A stretch of 8,348 nucleotides of DNA from Hyphomicrobiales bacterium (GCA_027489835.1 JAIXZF010000112.1:1-8348), one strand, 5' to 3'; counted from the first letter of the stretch, positions 1 to 6,212 are shown. Numbers and translations: made by a program. The notes: generated from the sequence alone by a model not told the origin.

Positions 1-699
1 CCAGTTCACCGTGCTCCACCAGTCGCGGACATAGTTCGCGCGGCGGTTCTGGTGCTTGAGATAGTAGGCGTGCTCCCACACATCGCAGCCGATGATCGCC
101 TTGGCGCCCTGCTCGAGCGGGGTGTCCTGATAGGGTGTGGCGATGATCGCAAGCTTCTTGTCCTTGTCGAGGACGAGCCAGGCCCAGCCAGAGCCGAACC
201 GGCCCATTGCGGCCTGCGTGAAGGCGGTGACCATGTTGGCGGAAGAGCCGAAGGCGCCGTTGATCGCCGCAGCGAGGTCGCCCGAGGGAGCGCTCGCGCC
301 GCCCGGCTTCATGATCTTCCAGAAGAAGTCATGGTTCCAGTGTCCGCCCAGATTGTTGCGCACGCCCGTGCGGACCGCCTCTGGCACCTCCGTGAGGTCG
401 GACAGGATCTGCTCGACGGGCGTGGACCGGATGGCGTCCCACTGGCCGGCGATCGTGTTGAGGTTCGTGATGAACGCGGCGTGGTGGGCCGAGTGGTGGA
501 CGCGCATCGTCGCGGTGTCGATGAAGGGCTCGAGCGCCTCGTAGGCATAGCCGAGCTGCGGCAGGGTGAAGGCTGGCGGTGGCGGGGGCGGGGCGGGTGG
601 CGTTGCGGGCGCCGCGGGCGCCTGCGCGAGGACGGGGCGGCCTAGAGCGGCGGCGCCGGCGAGAGCGCCGGCGCTCATCAGGAATTGACGACGAAACAT
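1..699 (-). CDS. Exported Mn-type superoxide dismutase (Fe/Mn-SOD family), 3' end cut by window edge
   Basis: Converts superoxide to hydrogen peroxide and oxygen. The frame is open for 233 codons from the ATG to the window edge, ending in DWWSTVNW, so probably only a short C-terminal tail is missing. The N-terminus is a Tat-type signal: RRQFLM at residues 3-8, a hydrophobic Ala/Gly/Leu stretch, and LAQA near 24-27. A Pro/Ala-rich linker follows (about 27-43), then the SOD fold from FTLPQLGYAY at 44. All four metal ligands are visible: His68, His123 (GGHWNHDFFW), Asp206 and His210 (DVWEHAYY). The active-site Gln lies at YQDTP (Gln191), with Gly at the position where Fe enzymes carry Gln, which points to Mn or cambialistic use. 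The start has a good GGAGG site about 5 bases upstream. The signal implies action in the periplasm or at the cell surface. It follows the NYN gene but is separated from it by a terminator. Confidence 0.95.
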   Translation of the reverse strand, partial: MFRRQFLMSAGALAGAAALGRPVLAQAPAAPATPPAPPPPPPAFTLPQLGYAYEALEPFIDTATMRVHHSAHHAAFITNLNTIAGQWDAIRSTPVEQILSDLTEVPEAVRTGVRNNLGGHWNHDFFWKIMKPGGASAPSGDLAAAINGAFGSSANMVTAFTQAAMGRFGSGWAWLVLDKDKKLAIIATPYQDTPLEQGAKAIIGCDVWEHAYYLKHQNRRANYVRDWWSTVNW

Positions 700-750
700 G
701 GAATCCTCCGTTCGAACCTGTCGCCGGTCGGCGCGGTCTTCTCTGAAGGT

Positions 751-779
751 GGTATTGCCGCAAAAAAGGCGCGGGACAA
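751..779 (-). promoter_or_regulatory. Candidate sigma70-type promoter for the superoxide dismutase gene
   Basis: On the minus strand TTGTCC (774-779) and AATACC (751-756) are separated by exactly 17 bases, giving a start point near 744 and a leader of about 45 bases. The match is modest (4/6 and 3/6). The -35 lies inside the loop and descending arm of the preceding gene's terminator, so the two elements share DNA. Inferred from spacing only. Confidence 0.25.
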
Positions 780-791
780 GCCCCGCGCCTT
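762..791 (-). terminator. Rho-independent terminator downstream of the NYN-domain gene
   Basis: Perfect 10-bp inverted repeat, AAGGCGCGGG at 766-775 and CCCGCGCCTT at 782-791, with a 6-base loop. On the minus strand it ends in a run of six T (762-767). It lies about 50 bases after the NYN stop codon and before the sod start, so it should separate the two transcription units. Confidence 0.88.
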
Positions 792-840
792 CACATCCTG
801 CGGCTCGATCGGCCGCCGTGCCGCTAAGCGAAGCGCCGCG

Positions 841-1458
841 TCAGGTGTCCGCGGTTTCCTCGCCGCTGTCGGACTTGATGCCGTAGCGCCGCTCGAGGCC
901 GGGGCCTCCCACGGTGCGGGCGACGCCGTCGCGCACGTTGCGCTCGGTGGGATCGCGCCGGATCTTCAGCGTGGCGAGGTCGATGAACTCGTCGCACTGG
1001 CGCCTGAGCTCGTCCGACACCATCGGCGGCTGCGAAGCGACGGTCGACACGATCGAGACGCGCACGCCGCGGCGCTGCAGCGCCTCCACCAGAGGCCTGA
1101 AATCGCCGTCGCCGGACATGATGTAGATTTCGTCGACCTTCTCGGCGAGCGCGAGCGCGTCGATCGTCAACTCGATGTCCATGTTGCCCTTGATCCGGCG
1201 CCGCCCCATGGCGTCGGTGAACTCACGGGCGGCCTTCGTCACCACCGAGTAGCCATTGTAGTCCAGCCAGTCGACCAGGGGACGGATGGACGAGTATTCG
1301 TCGTTCTCGACAAGCGTCGTATAATAGAACGCCCTGACCAGATAGCCCTTGGCCTGGAATTCCTTGAGCAGCCGGCGATAGTCGATGTCGAAGCCGAGCG
1401 CCTTGGCGGTGGCGTAGAGGTTGGCTCCATCGATGAACAACGCAATCTTGGGCTGCAT
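841..1458 (-). CDS. NYN domain protein (LabA/DUF88-like putative ribonuclease)
   Basis: A 205-residue soluble protein with no signal peptide. The NYN domain (a PIN-like nuclease fold) spans about residues 4-155. Acidic residues that usually form the metal site are present: Asp10 in LFIDGANL, Asp94 in KGNMDIELTIDAL (Asp100 close by), and Asp117/Asp119 in MSGDGDF. The tail from about 165 is charged, low in structure and probably flexible. NYN proteins of this LabA/DUF88 type are predicted RNA nucleases, but most have no assigned substrate, and none is asserted here. The gene follows pyrE by 201 bases, has its own perfect TATAAT box, and ends in a strong terminator, so it can be a single-gene unit. 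The ATG start lies directly before the conserved first beta strand, so the start is secure. Family call firm; activity inferred. Confidence 0.9.
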   Translation of the reverse strand: MQPKIALFIDGANLYATAKALGFDIDYRRLLKEFQAKGYLVRAFYYTTLVENDEYSSIRPLVDWLDYNGYSVVTKAAREFTDAMGRRRIKGNMDIELTIDALALAEKVDEIYIMSGDGDFRPLVEALQRRGVRVSIVSTVASQPPMVSDELRRQCDEFIDLATLKIRRDPTERNVRDGVARTVGGPGLERRYGIKSDSGEETADT

Positions 1459-1507
1459 AGCAGAACCTCTGGACGTTTGTGTTTACGGTTCTCGTGCCAG
1501 AAGCTGG

Positions 1508-1513
1508 ATTATA
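1508..1513 (-). promoter_or_regulatory. Candidate -10 box (TATAAT) for the NYN-domain gene
   Basis: A perfect TATAAT on the minus strand, unusual in this GC-rich context, with a start point expected near 1501 and a leader of about 43 bases before the NYN start. No good -35 is found 16-18 bases upstream, so it may depend on an activator or an alternative sigma factor, or be chance. Confidence 0.4.
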
Positions 1514-1659
1514 CATCGGCCGGGCGCGCCACAGATAGTTGCCGGCTTCAAACAACGCAAGCGCTCTGTGAGTTTCCGCAAGGCGAATCCGCAGTTTTTT
1601 CTGAGGTCCAAGAAATCGGACCGCCGACTGCTTGGGGTCAACTGTCCGACCGGCCGAGT

Positions 1660-2238
1660 CTACAGGCTGCGGCTGCCAGGCTTCACCGGAGGAATGGCCG
1701 CAAGCTCCGGCGGCAGCGCATCCGGCGGATAGGCCGGCACGTCGAGTTCGACCAGCGCAGCGAGCGGCTTTCCGAGATCGGCCTTGCCGCCCGACCGGTC
1801 GACGAGGCACGCCGCGCCGACGATCTCGCCGGGCTGGTTGGCGATGGCGGCGAGGCACTCGCGCGAGGACAGGCCGGTGGTCACGATGTCCTCGACCATC
1901 ACCGCCCTGACGCCTGCCGGGATCGAGAAGCCGCGCCGGAGCTGGAACTGCCCGTTCTCACGCTCCACGAACACGGCCTTCGCGCCCAGTTGCCGCGCGG
2001 TCTCGTAGCCCGGCACGATGCCGCCCACGGCCGGCGAAACCACCATGTCGATCTTGCCGAACTTCGCCTCGATCTTGCGCGCCAGCGCCCGGCACAGCTT
2101 TTCGGTACGGACGGGGTCCATGAAGATGAACATCTTTTGCAGGAAGATCGGGCTGCGCAGCCCGGACGACAGGATGAAGTGCCCTTCCAGCAGCGCGCCC
2201 GCCTCGCGGAATTCGTTCAGCACCTCGTCCGGCGTCAT
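1660..2238 (-). CDS. pyrE: Orotate phosphoribosyltransferase
   Basis: Transfers the phosphoribosyl group of PRPP to orotate to give orotidine 5'-monophosphate in cytosolic de novo pyrimidine synthesis. The 192-residue length fits the shorter bacterial PyrE form. The PRPP-binding signature VMVEDIVTTGLSS lies at residues 113-125, with the acidic pair Glu116/Asp117. The earlier SPAVGGIVPGYETAR segment (68-82) and the VFVERE loop (89-94) are typical of the family, as is the opening GALLEGHFILSSG. The ATG is preceded by a GGGGA site at about 7 bases. The gene begins 78 bases after the rsh stop on the same strand, with no U-run terminator between them, so co-transcription with rsh is likely. No clear terminator follows it. 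PyrE consumes PRPP, whose use is generally lowered in the stringent response. That link to rsh is contextual only. Confidence 0.96.
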   Translation of the reverse strand: MTPDEVLNEFREAGALLEGHFILSSGLRSPIFLQKMFIFMDPVRTEKLCRALARKIEAKFGKIDMVVSPAVGGIVPGYETARQLGAKAVFVERENGQFQLRRGFSIPAGVRAVMVEDIVTTGLSSRECLAAIANQPGEIVGAACLVDRSGGKADLGKPLAALVELDVPAYPPDALPPELAAIPPVKPGSRSL

Positions 2239-2281
2239 CGGCTTGTCCCCAGCTGGCTTGGCGGGCCCTGATGCCGCATGG

Positions 2282-2301
2282 CGGGCCGGACGTCCAGCCC
2301 G
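2282..2301 (-). other. Stem-loop in the rsh-pyrE intercistronic gap
   Basis: The 20 bases are almost completely self-complementary: an 8-bp stem with one G-U pair in the minus-strand RNA, closed by an ACGU loop. It starts 15 bases after the rsh stop. No T run follows, so it is not a standard intrinsic terminator. It could protect or pause the transcript, but no function is shown. Confidence 0.45.
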
Positions 2302-2316
2302 GCGCCGCGCTTGTCC

Positions 2317-4512
2317 TCAGGCAACGATGCGCTCGACCGCGCTCACGACCGGCTTTTGCCTGAGCTCGCTGATGATCGCGTTGAGGTGCTTGAGGTCCCA
2401 GACGGTGAGGTCGACGGTCATGTCGGTGAAGTCCGAGTTGGGCCGGTCCATCTTCACGGCATCGATGTTGCCGTCATGCTCGGCGATCACGGTCGTGATC
2501 TGGGCCAGCGTCCCGGGTTCGTTGATCGACTGCAGGGAGATCCGCGCGGGAAAGCGCCGCTTGCGCTTGTCCTCGAGGTCCCAGCGCACGTCGAGCCAGC
2601 GCTCGGGCTCATTGTCGAAGGCGGCGAGGGCAGGGGACTGGATGGGGTAGATCGTGACGCCCTCTCCCGGGCTCATGATGCCGACGATCCGGTCGCCCGG
2701 CACGGCTCCGCCTTCGGGCGCGAAGCGCACGGCGAGGTCGCTGCCGAGACCCGCGATGGGGATGGCGTTGCTCTCCTCGGCGTTCGGCAGCTTGAACTTG
2801 AGGTTCTCGCCACGCTTGAGGTCGAACCAGCCCGGCCCCTTGGCGCCTTCGGGCGTGGGCCGCTTTTCGGCGGTCTCCAGATCGGGATAGACAGCGCGCA
2901 CCACGTCGCCTGAGAACATCTCGCCGCGCCCTACGGATGCCAGCACGTCCTCGACGCTGGAGCGCGCCAGCCGTCCCAGCGCCGCCTTCAGCTTGTCGTC
3001 GCTGAAGGGCCGCCCCGAGCGCTCGAAGGCCCGGTCGAGGATCTGCCGCCCCAGGCCCGCATATTGCCGGCGGACGGCCGCACGCGTGGCCCTGCGGATC
3101 GCCGCGCGCGCCTTGCCGGTGACGACGAGCGATTCCCACGCGGCCGGCGGCACCTGGCCATTCGAGCGCACGATCTCCACCTCGTCGCCGTTCTGGAGCT
3201 CGGTGAGCAGCGGCGCGTTGCGCCCGTTGATCTTGCAGCCCACGGCGGAGTTGCCGACATCGGTGTGCACCGCATAGGCGAAGTCGATCGGCGTCGCCCC
3301 GCGCGGCAGCGCGATCAGCAGGCCCTTGGGCGAGAAGCAGAACACCTGGTCGTGGAACAGCTCGAGCTTGGTGTGCTCGAGGAACTCCTCGGGGTTGGCC
3401 GATTCGGCCAGGCTCTCGACCGTGCGCCGCAGCCATTGATAGGCGCTGGAATCGGTCATCTCCTTGGCGCTGATCGTGCGCCCATCCTTGTAGATGGCAT
3501 GCGCGGCGACGCCGTACTCCGCCACCCGGTCCATCGTCTCGGTGCGGATCTGCAGCTCGACCCGCTGGTGTCCGGGACCGACCACCGTGGTGTGGATCGA
3601 GCGGTAATCGTTCTGCTTGGGCGTCGAAATGTAGTCCTTGTAGCGGCCCGGCACCATCGCCCAGGTGGTGTGGATCACGCCGAGCACGCGGTAGCAGTCC
3701 TCGAGGCTCGGCACGATGACGCGGAAGCCGAAGATGTCGGAGAGCTGCTCGAAGGAGACGGATTTTCGCTCCATCTTGCGCCAGACCGAATAAGGCCGCT
3801 TGGCCCGGCCCTTGACGCTGGCGAGGATGCCGCGCTCGGCGAAGCGCGCGCCAAGCTCCTCCTCGATCTCGGCGATGAGCGCGTTGCTGCGGTCGACGAA
3901 GGCCGCGAGCTTGGCCGAGATGAGCGCATGGGCTTCGGGCTTGATGTGCCGGAAGGCCAGCTCCTCCAGCTCCTCGCGGATCTCCTGCATGCCCATGCGG
4001 CCTGCGAGGGGCGCATAGATCTCGACCGTCTCCTCCGCGATGCGCACGCGCTTGTCGCTCCGCATGTGGTCGAGCGTGCGCATGTTGTGCAGGCGGTCGG
4101 CGAGCTTCACGAGCAGGACGCGCACATCCGCCGCGACGGCGAGCAGCAGCTTGCGGAAGTTCTCGCCCTGCGTGGCTTTCTTGGAAACGAAGTCGAGCTT
4201 CTTGAGCTTCGTCAGCCCGTCGACGAGCCTGGCAATCTCCGCGCCGAACAGGTTTGTGATCTCCTCGATGGTCGCCGAGGTGTCCTCCACCGTGTCGTGC
4301 AGCACCGCCGCAACGATGGTGGCGTCGTCGAGCCGCATGTCGGTGAGAATGGCCGCCACCTCGAGGGGGTGGGCGAAAAACAGGTCGCCCGAAGCCCGCT
4401 TCTGCGTGCCATGGGCCTTCATCGCATAGACATAGGCGCGGTCGAGCAGCTCCTCGTCAGCGTTGGGATTGTAACGCTTGACCCTGTCGACAAGTTCGTA
4501 TTGCCGCATCAT
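2317..4512 (-). CDS. rsh: Bifunctional (p)ppGpp synthetase/hydrolase, RelA/SpoT (Rsh) family
   Basis: Makes and breaks down (p)ppGpp, the stringent-response alarmone. It is 731 residues, full length for a long RSH. The hydrolase domain (about 25-175) keeps its metal and catalytic residues: His48, His72-Asp73, Glu76-Asp77, and Asp139 with Asn143 in LVKLADRLHNM. The synthetase domain (about 230-345) has RYKD at 290-293, the basic RXKD form known from bifunctional enzymes, then PKQNDYRSIHTTV, and Glu319/Gln321 in VELQIRTE. TGS follows at about 388-450 and a C-terminal ACT domain at about 650-731. Both activities should therefore be present, in the cytosol, with the C-terminal half sensing ribosome or nutrient state. 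Two adjacent ATG codons (4512, 4509) could start it. No strong Shine-Dalgarno is seen, and the first is kept because relatives begin MMRQYELV. It lies 207 bases after rpoZ, behind a terminator, and just before pyrE. Often annotated relA or spoT. Confidence 0.97.
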   Translation of the reverse strand: MMRQYELVDRVKRYNPNADEELLDRAYVYAMKAHGTQKRASGDLFFAHPLEVAAILTDMRLDDATIVAAVLHDTVEDTSATIEEITNLFGAEIARLVDGLTKLKKLDFVSKKATQGENFRKLLLAVAADVRVLLVKLADRLHNMRTLDHMRSDKRVRIAEETVEIYAPLAGRMGMQEIREELEELAFRHIKPEAHALISAKLAAFVDRSNALIAEIEEELGARFAERGILASVKGRAKRPYSVWRKMERKSVSFEQLSDIFGFRVIVPSLEDCYRVLGVIHTTWAMVPGRYKDYISTPKQNDYRSIHTTVVGPGHQRVELQIRTETMDRVAEYGVAAHAIYKDGRTISAKEMTDSSAYQWLRRTVESLAESANPEEFLEHTKLELFHDQVFCFSPKGLLIALPRGATPIDFAYAVHTDVGNSAVGCKINGRNAPLLTELQNGDEVEIVRSNGQVPPAAWESLVVTGKARAAIRRATRAAVRRQYAGLGRQILDRAFERSGRPFSDDKLKAALGRLARSSVEDVLASVGRGEMFSGDVVRAVYPDLETAEKRPTPEGAKGPGWFDLKRGENLKFKLPNAEESNAIPIAGLGSDLAVRFAPEGGAVPGDRIVGIMSPGEGVTIYPIQSPALAAFDNEPERWLDVRWDLEDKRKRRFPARISLQSINEPGTLAQITTVIAEHDGNIDAVKMDRPNSDFTDMTVDLTVWDLKHLNAIISELRQKPVVSAVERIVA

Positions 4513-4550
4513 CGCAGGCGTCAGACCAATCCTGTTTGGAGCCAGTCCCC

Positions 4551-4579
4551 AGTATTCGGCTGGCGCTGCCGGGCTTCAA
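4551..4579 (-). promoter_or_regulatory. Candidate sigma70-type promoter for rsh
   Basis: On the minus strand TTGAAG (4574-4579) and AATACT (4551-4556) are 17 bases apart, each matching 4 of 6 consensus bases. Transcription would begin near 4544, giving a leader of about 32 bases. A separate rsh promoter is expected because rpoZ is closed by an intrinsic terminator. Inferred from position and spacing. Confidence 0.38.
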
Positions 4580-4666
4580 GCGATTTCAACCCGGGCACCG
4601 GTGAATTTTTCATGGCGGCAGGGCGGGCTAGAGCCCGGCAGCTCCAAAAATAGCTTCATCGGCCAA

Positions 4667-4694
4667 CAAAAAAGCCCGGCGTCAGCCGGGCTTT
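4667..4694 (-). terminator. Rho-independent terminator downstream of rpoZ
   Basis: Perfect 10-bp stem, AAAGCCCGGC at 4671-4680 and GCCGGGCTTT at 4685-4694, with a 4-base loop. On the minus strand the run of T from the stem base to 4668 completes the signal. It lies about 25 bases after the rpoZ stop, so rsh probably needs its own promoter or relies on readthrough. Confidence 0.9.
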
Positions 4695-4719
4695 CGCATC
4701 GAGTCTCGGTTCGCGCCGA

Positions 4720-5139
4720 TCAATCCTCGTCGTCGTCGCGGCTGTTGCCGGAGGGCGCGACCAAGCCGTCGAGGCCGCGAAGCAGGTCTTCCTCGCTCAT
4801 GCGGTCGAACTGCACCTCGGGCTCGTCCCCGCCCGTGGCGGCGGCCGCCGCTGCGGGAGCTGCCTGCGACGAGACCAGAAGCGGCACCGTCTCGGGCTCC
4901 GGCTCATCCACCTCGACATGCTTCTGCAGCGAATGGATCAGGTCTTCCTTGAGGTCGCCGGGCGTGATCTTCTCGTCGGCGATCTCGCGCAGCGCCACGA
5001 CCGGGTTCTTGTCATTGTCGCGCGGCACGAGGATGGACGAGCCGGACGCGATCATGCGCGCGCGGTGGCTGGCCAGCAGCACCAACTCGAACCGGTTCTC
5101 GACCTTGTCAATGCAGTCTTCGACAGTGACGCGTGCCAT
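4720..5139 (-). CDS. rpoZ: DNA-directed RNA polymerase omega subunit
   Basis: The small subunit that binds the beta-prime subunit and helps RNA polymerase assemble. The N-terminal domain (about 1-70) is typical: MARVTVEDCIDKVENRFELV, then LASHRARMI and NPVVALREIADEKI. The opening Met-Ala-Arg is the omega part of a ppGpp site at the beta-prime/omega interface in E. coli, so binding here is a reasonable prediction. At 139 residues it is longer than E. coli omega (91). The excess is an acidic stretch (about 77-86), an Ala-rich linker (about 91-103) and a negatively charged tail ending DDDED. The ATG has a GAGGA site with a 7-base spacer (5147-5151). It begins 134 bases after the YaiI-like gene, has a possible promoter of its own, and ends in a strong terminator before rsh. 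Confidence 0.96.
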   Translation of the reverse strand: MARVTVEDCIDKVENRFELVLLASHRARMIASGSSILVPRDNDKNPVVALREIADEKITPGDLKEDLIHSLQKHVEVDEPEPETVPLLVSSQAAPAAAAAATGGDEPEVQFDRMSEEDLLRGLDGLVAPSGNSRDDDED

Positions 5140-5181
5140 GCTGGCGTCCTCGCAATCTTACGGGAATGAGGGATTGGGCCT

Positions 5182-5210
5182 GCCATACACGCGGCCGGTC
5201 GGGAAGGCAA
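5182..5210 (-). promoter_or_regulatory. Candidate promoter for rpoZ
   Basis: TTGCCT (5205-5210) and TATGGC (5182-5187) on the minus strand are separated by 17 bases, with a start point near 5175 and a leader of about 36 bases. The -10 match is only the first three bases. No intrinsic terminator lies between the YaiI-like gene and rpoZ, so transcription from upstream remains possible. Confidence 0.28.
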
Positions 5211-5273
5211 GGATTGTGGGAAGGCAGCGCAGATCGGCCATTTGCCGGACATTCGCTGCTGCGCTCTTGCCCC

Positions 5274-5768
5274 TCACCCCATCCCCGCCCGCTTCAGCCT
5301 GACGATCGCCAGATCCAGCGCGGAGAGGAAGGCCGAGCGATCCCTCGGGCTGAACGGCTTCGGCCCGCCGGTGACCTGGCCGGCAGATCGCAGCCCGTCC
5401 ATCAGGTTGCGGGTGGCCAGCACCTCGCCGATCGAGGCTTCCGTGAAAGCGCGGCCGTTGGGGGCGATGGCGTTCGCGCCTGCCTTGACGCAGCGGGCGG
5501 CGAGCGGAATGTCGGCCGTGATCACGATGGCGCCGGGGCGCGCGCGCTCGGCGATCCAGTCATCGGCCACATCGAGCCCGGCAGGCACGACGACGCGCTC
5601 GATCAGCGGATCGCGCGGCACGTTGATGTAGGCGTTCGCGACCACCGTGGTCATCAGGCCGTAGCGGGCCGCGACGCGGTAGGCCTCGTCCTTCACGGGG
5701 CAGGCGTCCGCATCGATGTAGAGATGGATCGTGGCGGACGCCGAGCCCGTCTCGAGTGCGGCGCTCAA
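5274..5768 (-). CDS. yaiI: UPF0178 (YaiI/DUF188) family protein, PIN-like fold
   Basis: A 164-residue soluble protein of a widespread family with no settled function, related to PIN-type nuclease folds. Family signatures visible are LYIDADACPVKDEAYRVA (16-33), VITADIPLAARCVKAGA (82-98) and GGPKPFSPRDRSAFLSALD (134-152). Acidic residues Asp19, Asp21 and Asp86 could form a metal site; activity is not demonstrated. The start is uncertain. There is no ATG or GTG near the conserved first strand, and the only suitable codon is a TTG at 5768 whose last two bases are shared with the msrB TGA stop. This adds about 12 residues before the usual N-terminus. The next in-frame start codon upstream, a TTG at 5879, would put 37 more residues inside msrB and is unlikely. 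The 4-base overlap suggests translational coupling to msrB. Family call is firm, start moderate. Confidence 0.88.
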   Translation of the reverse strand: MSAALETGSASATIHLYIDADACPVKDEAYRVAARYGLMTTVVANAYINVPRDPLIERVVVPAGLDVADDWIAERARPGAIVITADIPLAARCVKAGANAIAPNGRAFTEASIGEVLATRNLMDGLRSAGQVTGGPKPFSPRDRSAFLSALDLAIVRLKRAGMG

Positions 5769-6193
5769 GCCTCCCTGGCCTTGAAGTTCATCGCCACGCC
5801 ATTGATGCAGTAGCGCAGTCCCGTGGGCGGCGGGCCGTCCGGGAAGACATGGCCGAGATGGCCGCCGCAATTGGCGCAATGCACCTCAGTGCGGACCATG
5901 CCCCAGCTGCGGTCCGTGGTCGTCTCCACCGATCCGGGGATCGGATCGTTGAAGCTCGGCCAGCCTGTGCCGCTCTCGAACTTGGTGCCGCCGATGAACA
6001 GATCCTGCCCGCAGCCGACGCAGGAGAAGGTGCCCGGCCGCTTCTCGTAGTTCAGCGCGCAGCTTCCGGCGCGCTCCGTGCCGTGGCCGCGCAGCACATG
6101 GTACTGCTCCGGCGTCAACTGCGCCCGCCATTCGGCATCGCTGCGCTGGAAGGGGAAGGTCTTCTCGGGTTTCTTGGCTCCGAAGATCGACAT
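5765..6193 (-). CDS. msrB: Peptide-methionine (R)-S-oxide reductase
   Basis: Reduces methionine-R-sulfoxide in proteins, normally with thioredoxin as reductant, in the cytosol (no signal peptide seen). Numbering from the upstream ATG at 6196: zinc cysteines Cys59/Cys62 (CVGC) and Cys107/Cys110 (CANC), the family signature GGHLGHVFPDGPPPTG (111-126), and catalytic Cys130 in RYCINGVAMNF. The usual recycling-cysteine site in SGCGWPSF is Thr77 here (SGTGWPSF). Cys46, just after HGTERAGS, is a candidate replacement. Two adjacent ATG codons exist. The AAGGAG site at 6200-6205 is 3 bases from the first and 6 from the second, so the second (6193) is chosen, giving 142 residues. It starts 19 bases after the msrQ stop and its stop overlaps the next start, so the three genes look like one operon. 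Confidence 0.97.
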   Translation of the reverse strand: MSIFGAKKPEKTFPFQRSDAEWRAQLTPEQYHVLRGHGTERAGSCALNYEKRPGTFSCVGCGQDLFIGGTKFESGTGWPSFNDPIPGSVETTTDRSWGMVRTEVHCANCGGHLGHVFPDGPPPTGLRYCINGVAMNFKAREA

Positions 6194-6199
6194 CATGGT

Positions 6200-6205
6200 C
6201 TCCTT
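6200..6205 (-). promoter_or_regulatory. Ribosome binding site deciding the msrB start
   Basis: AAGGAG on the minus strand, 3 bases before the first of two tandem ATG codons and 6 before the second. The spacing favours the second ATG (6193). Confidence 0.6.
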
Positions 6206-6212
6206 GTCTGAC

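Noticed and set aside
1606..1623. Inverted repeat GGTCC/GGACC after pyrE as a possible terminator
   Set aside because: Only 5 bp with an 8-base loop, and on the minus strand it is followed by an A-rich rather than T-rich run.
685..2271. A 528-codon plus-strand open frame across the NYN and pyrE genes
   Set aside because: It lies opposite two clear genes, is rich in Arg, Ala, Gly and His from reverse-strand codons, has no recognisable domain and crosses intergenic signals. It is a high-GC shadow.
4611..4652. A 13-codon plus-strand frame in the rpoZ-rsh gap
   Set aside because: No ribosome site, overlaps structured DNA, and is too short to support without conservation data.
3064..4653. A 529-codon plus-strand open frame opposite rsh
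   Set aside because: The complementary strand encodes an intact RSH with all catalytic motifs. The plus-strand product shows no domain and only compositional bias.
5140..5273. CGGC/GCCG stem downstream of the YaiI-like gene as a terminator
   Set aside because: A 4-bp stem with no T run. The end of this operon cannot be placed from sequence.
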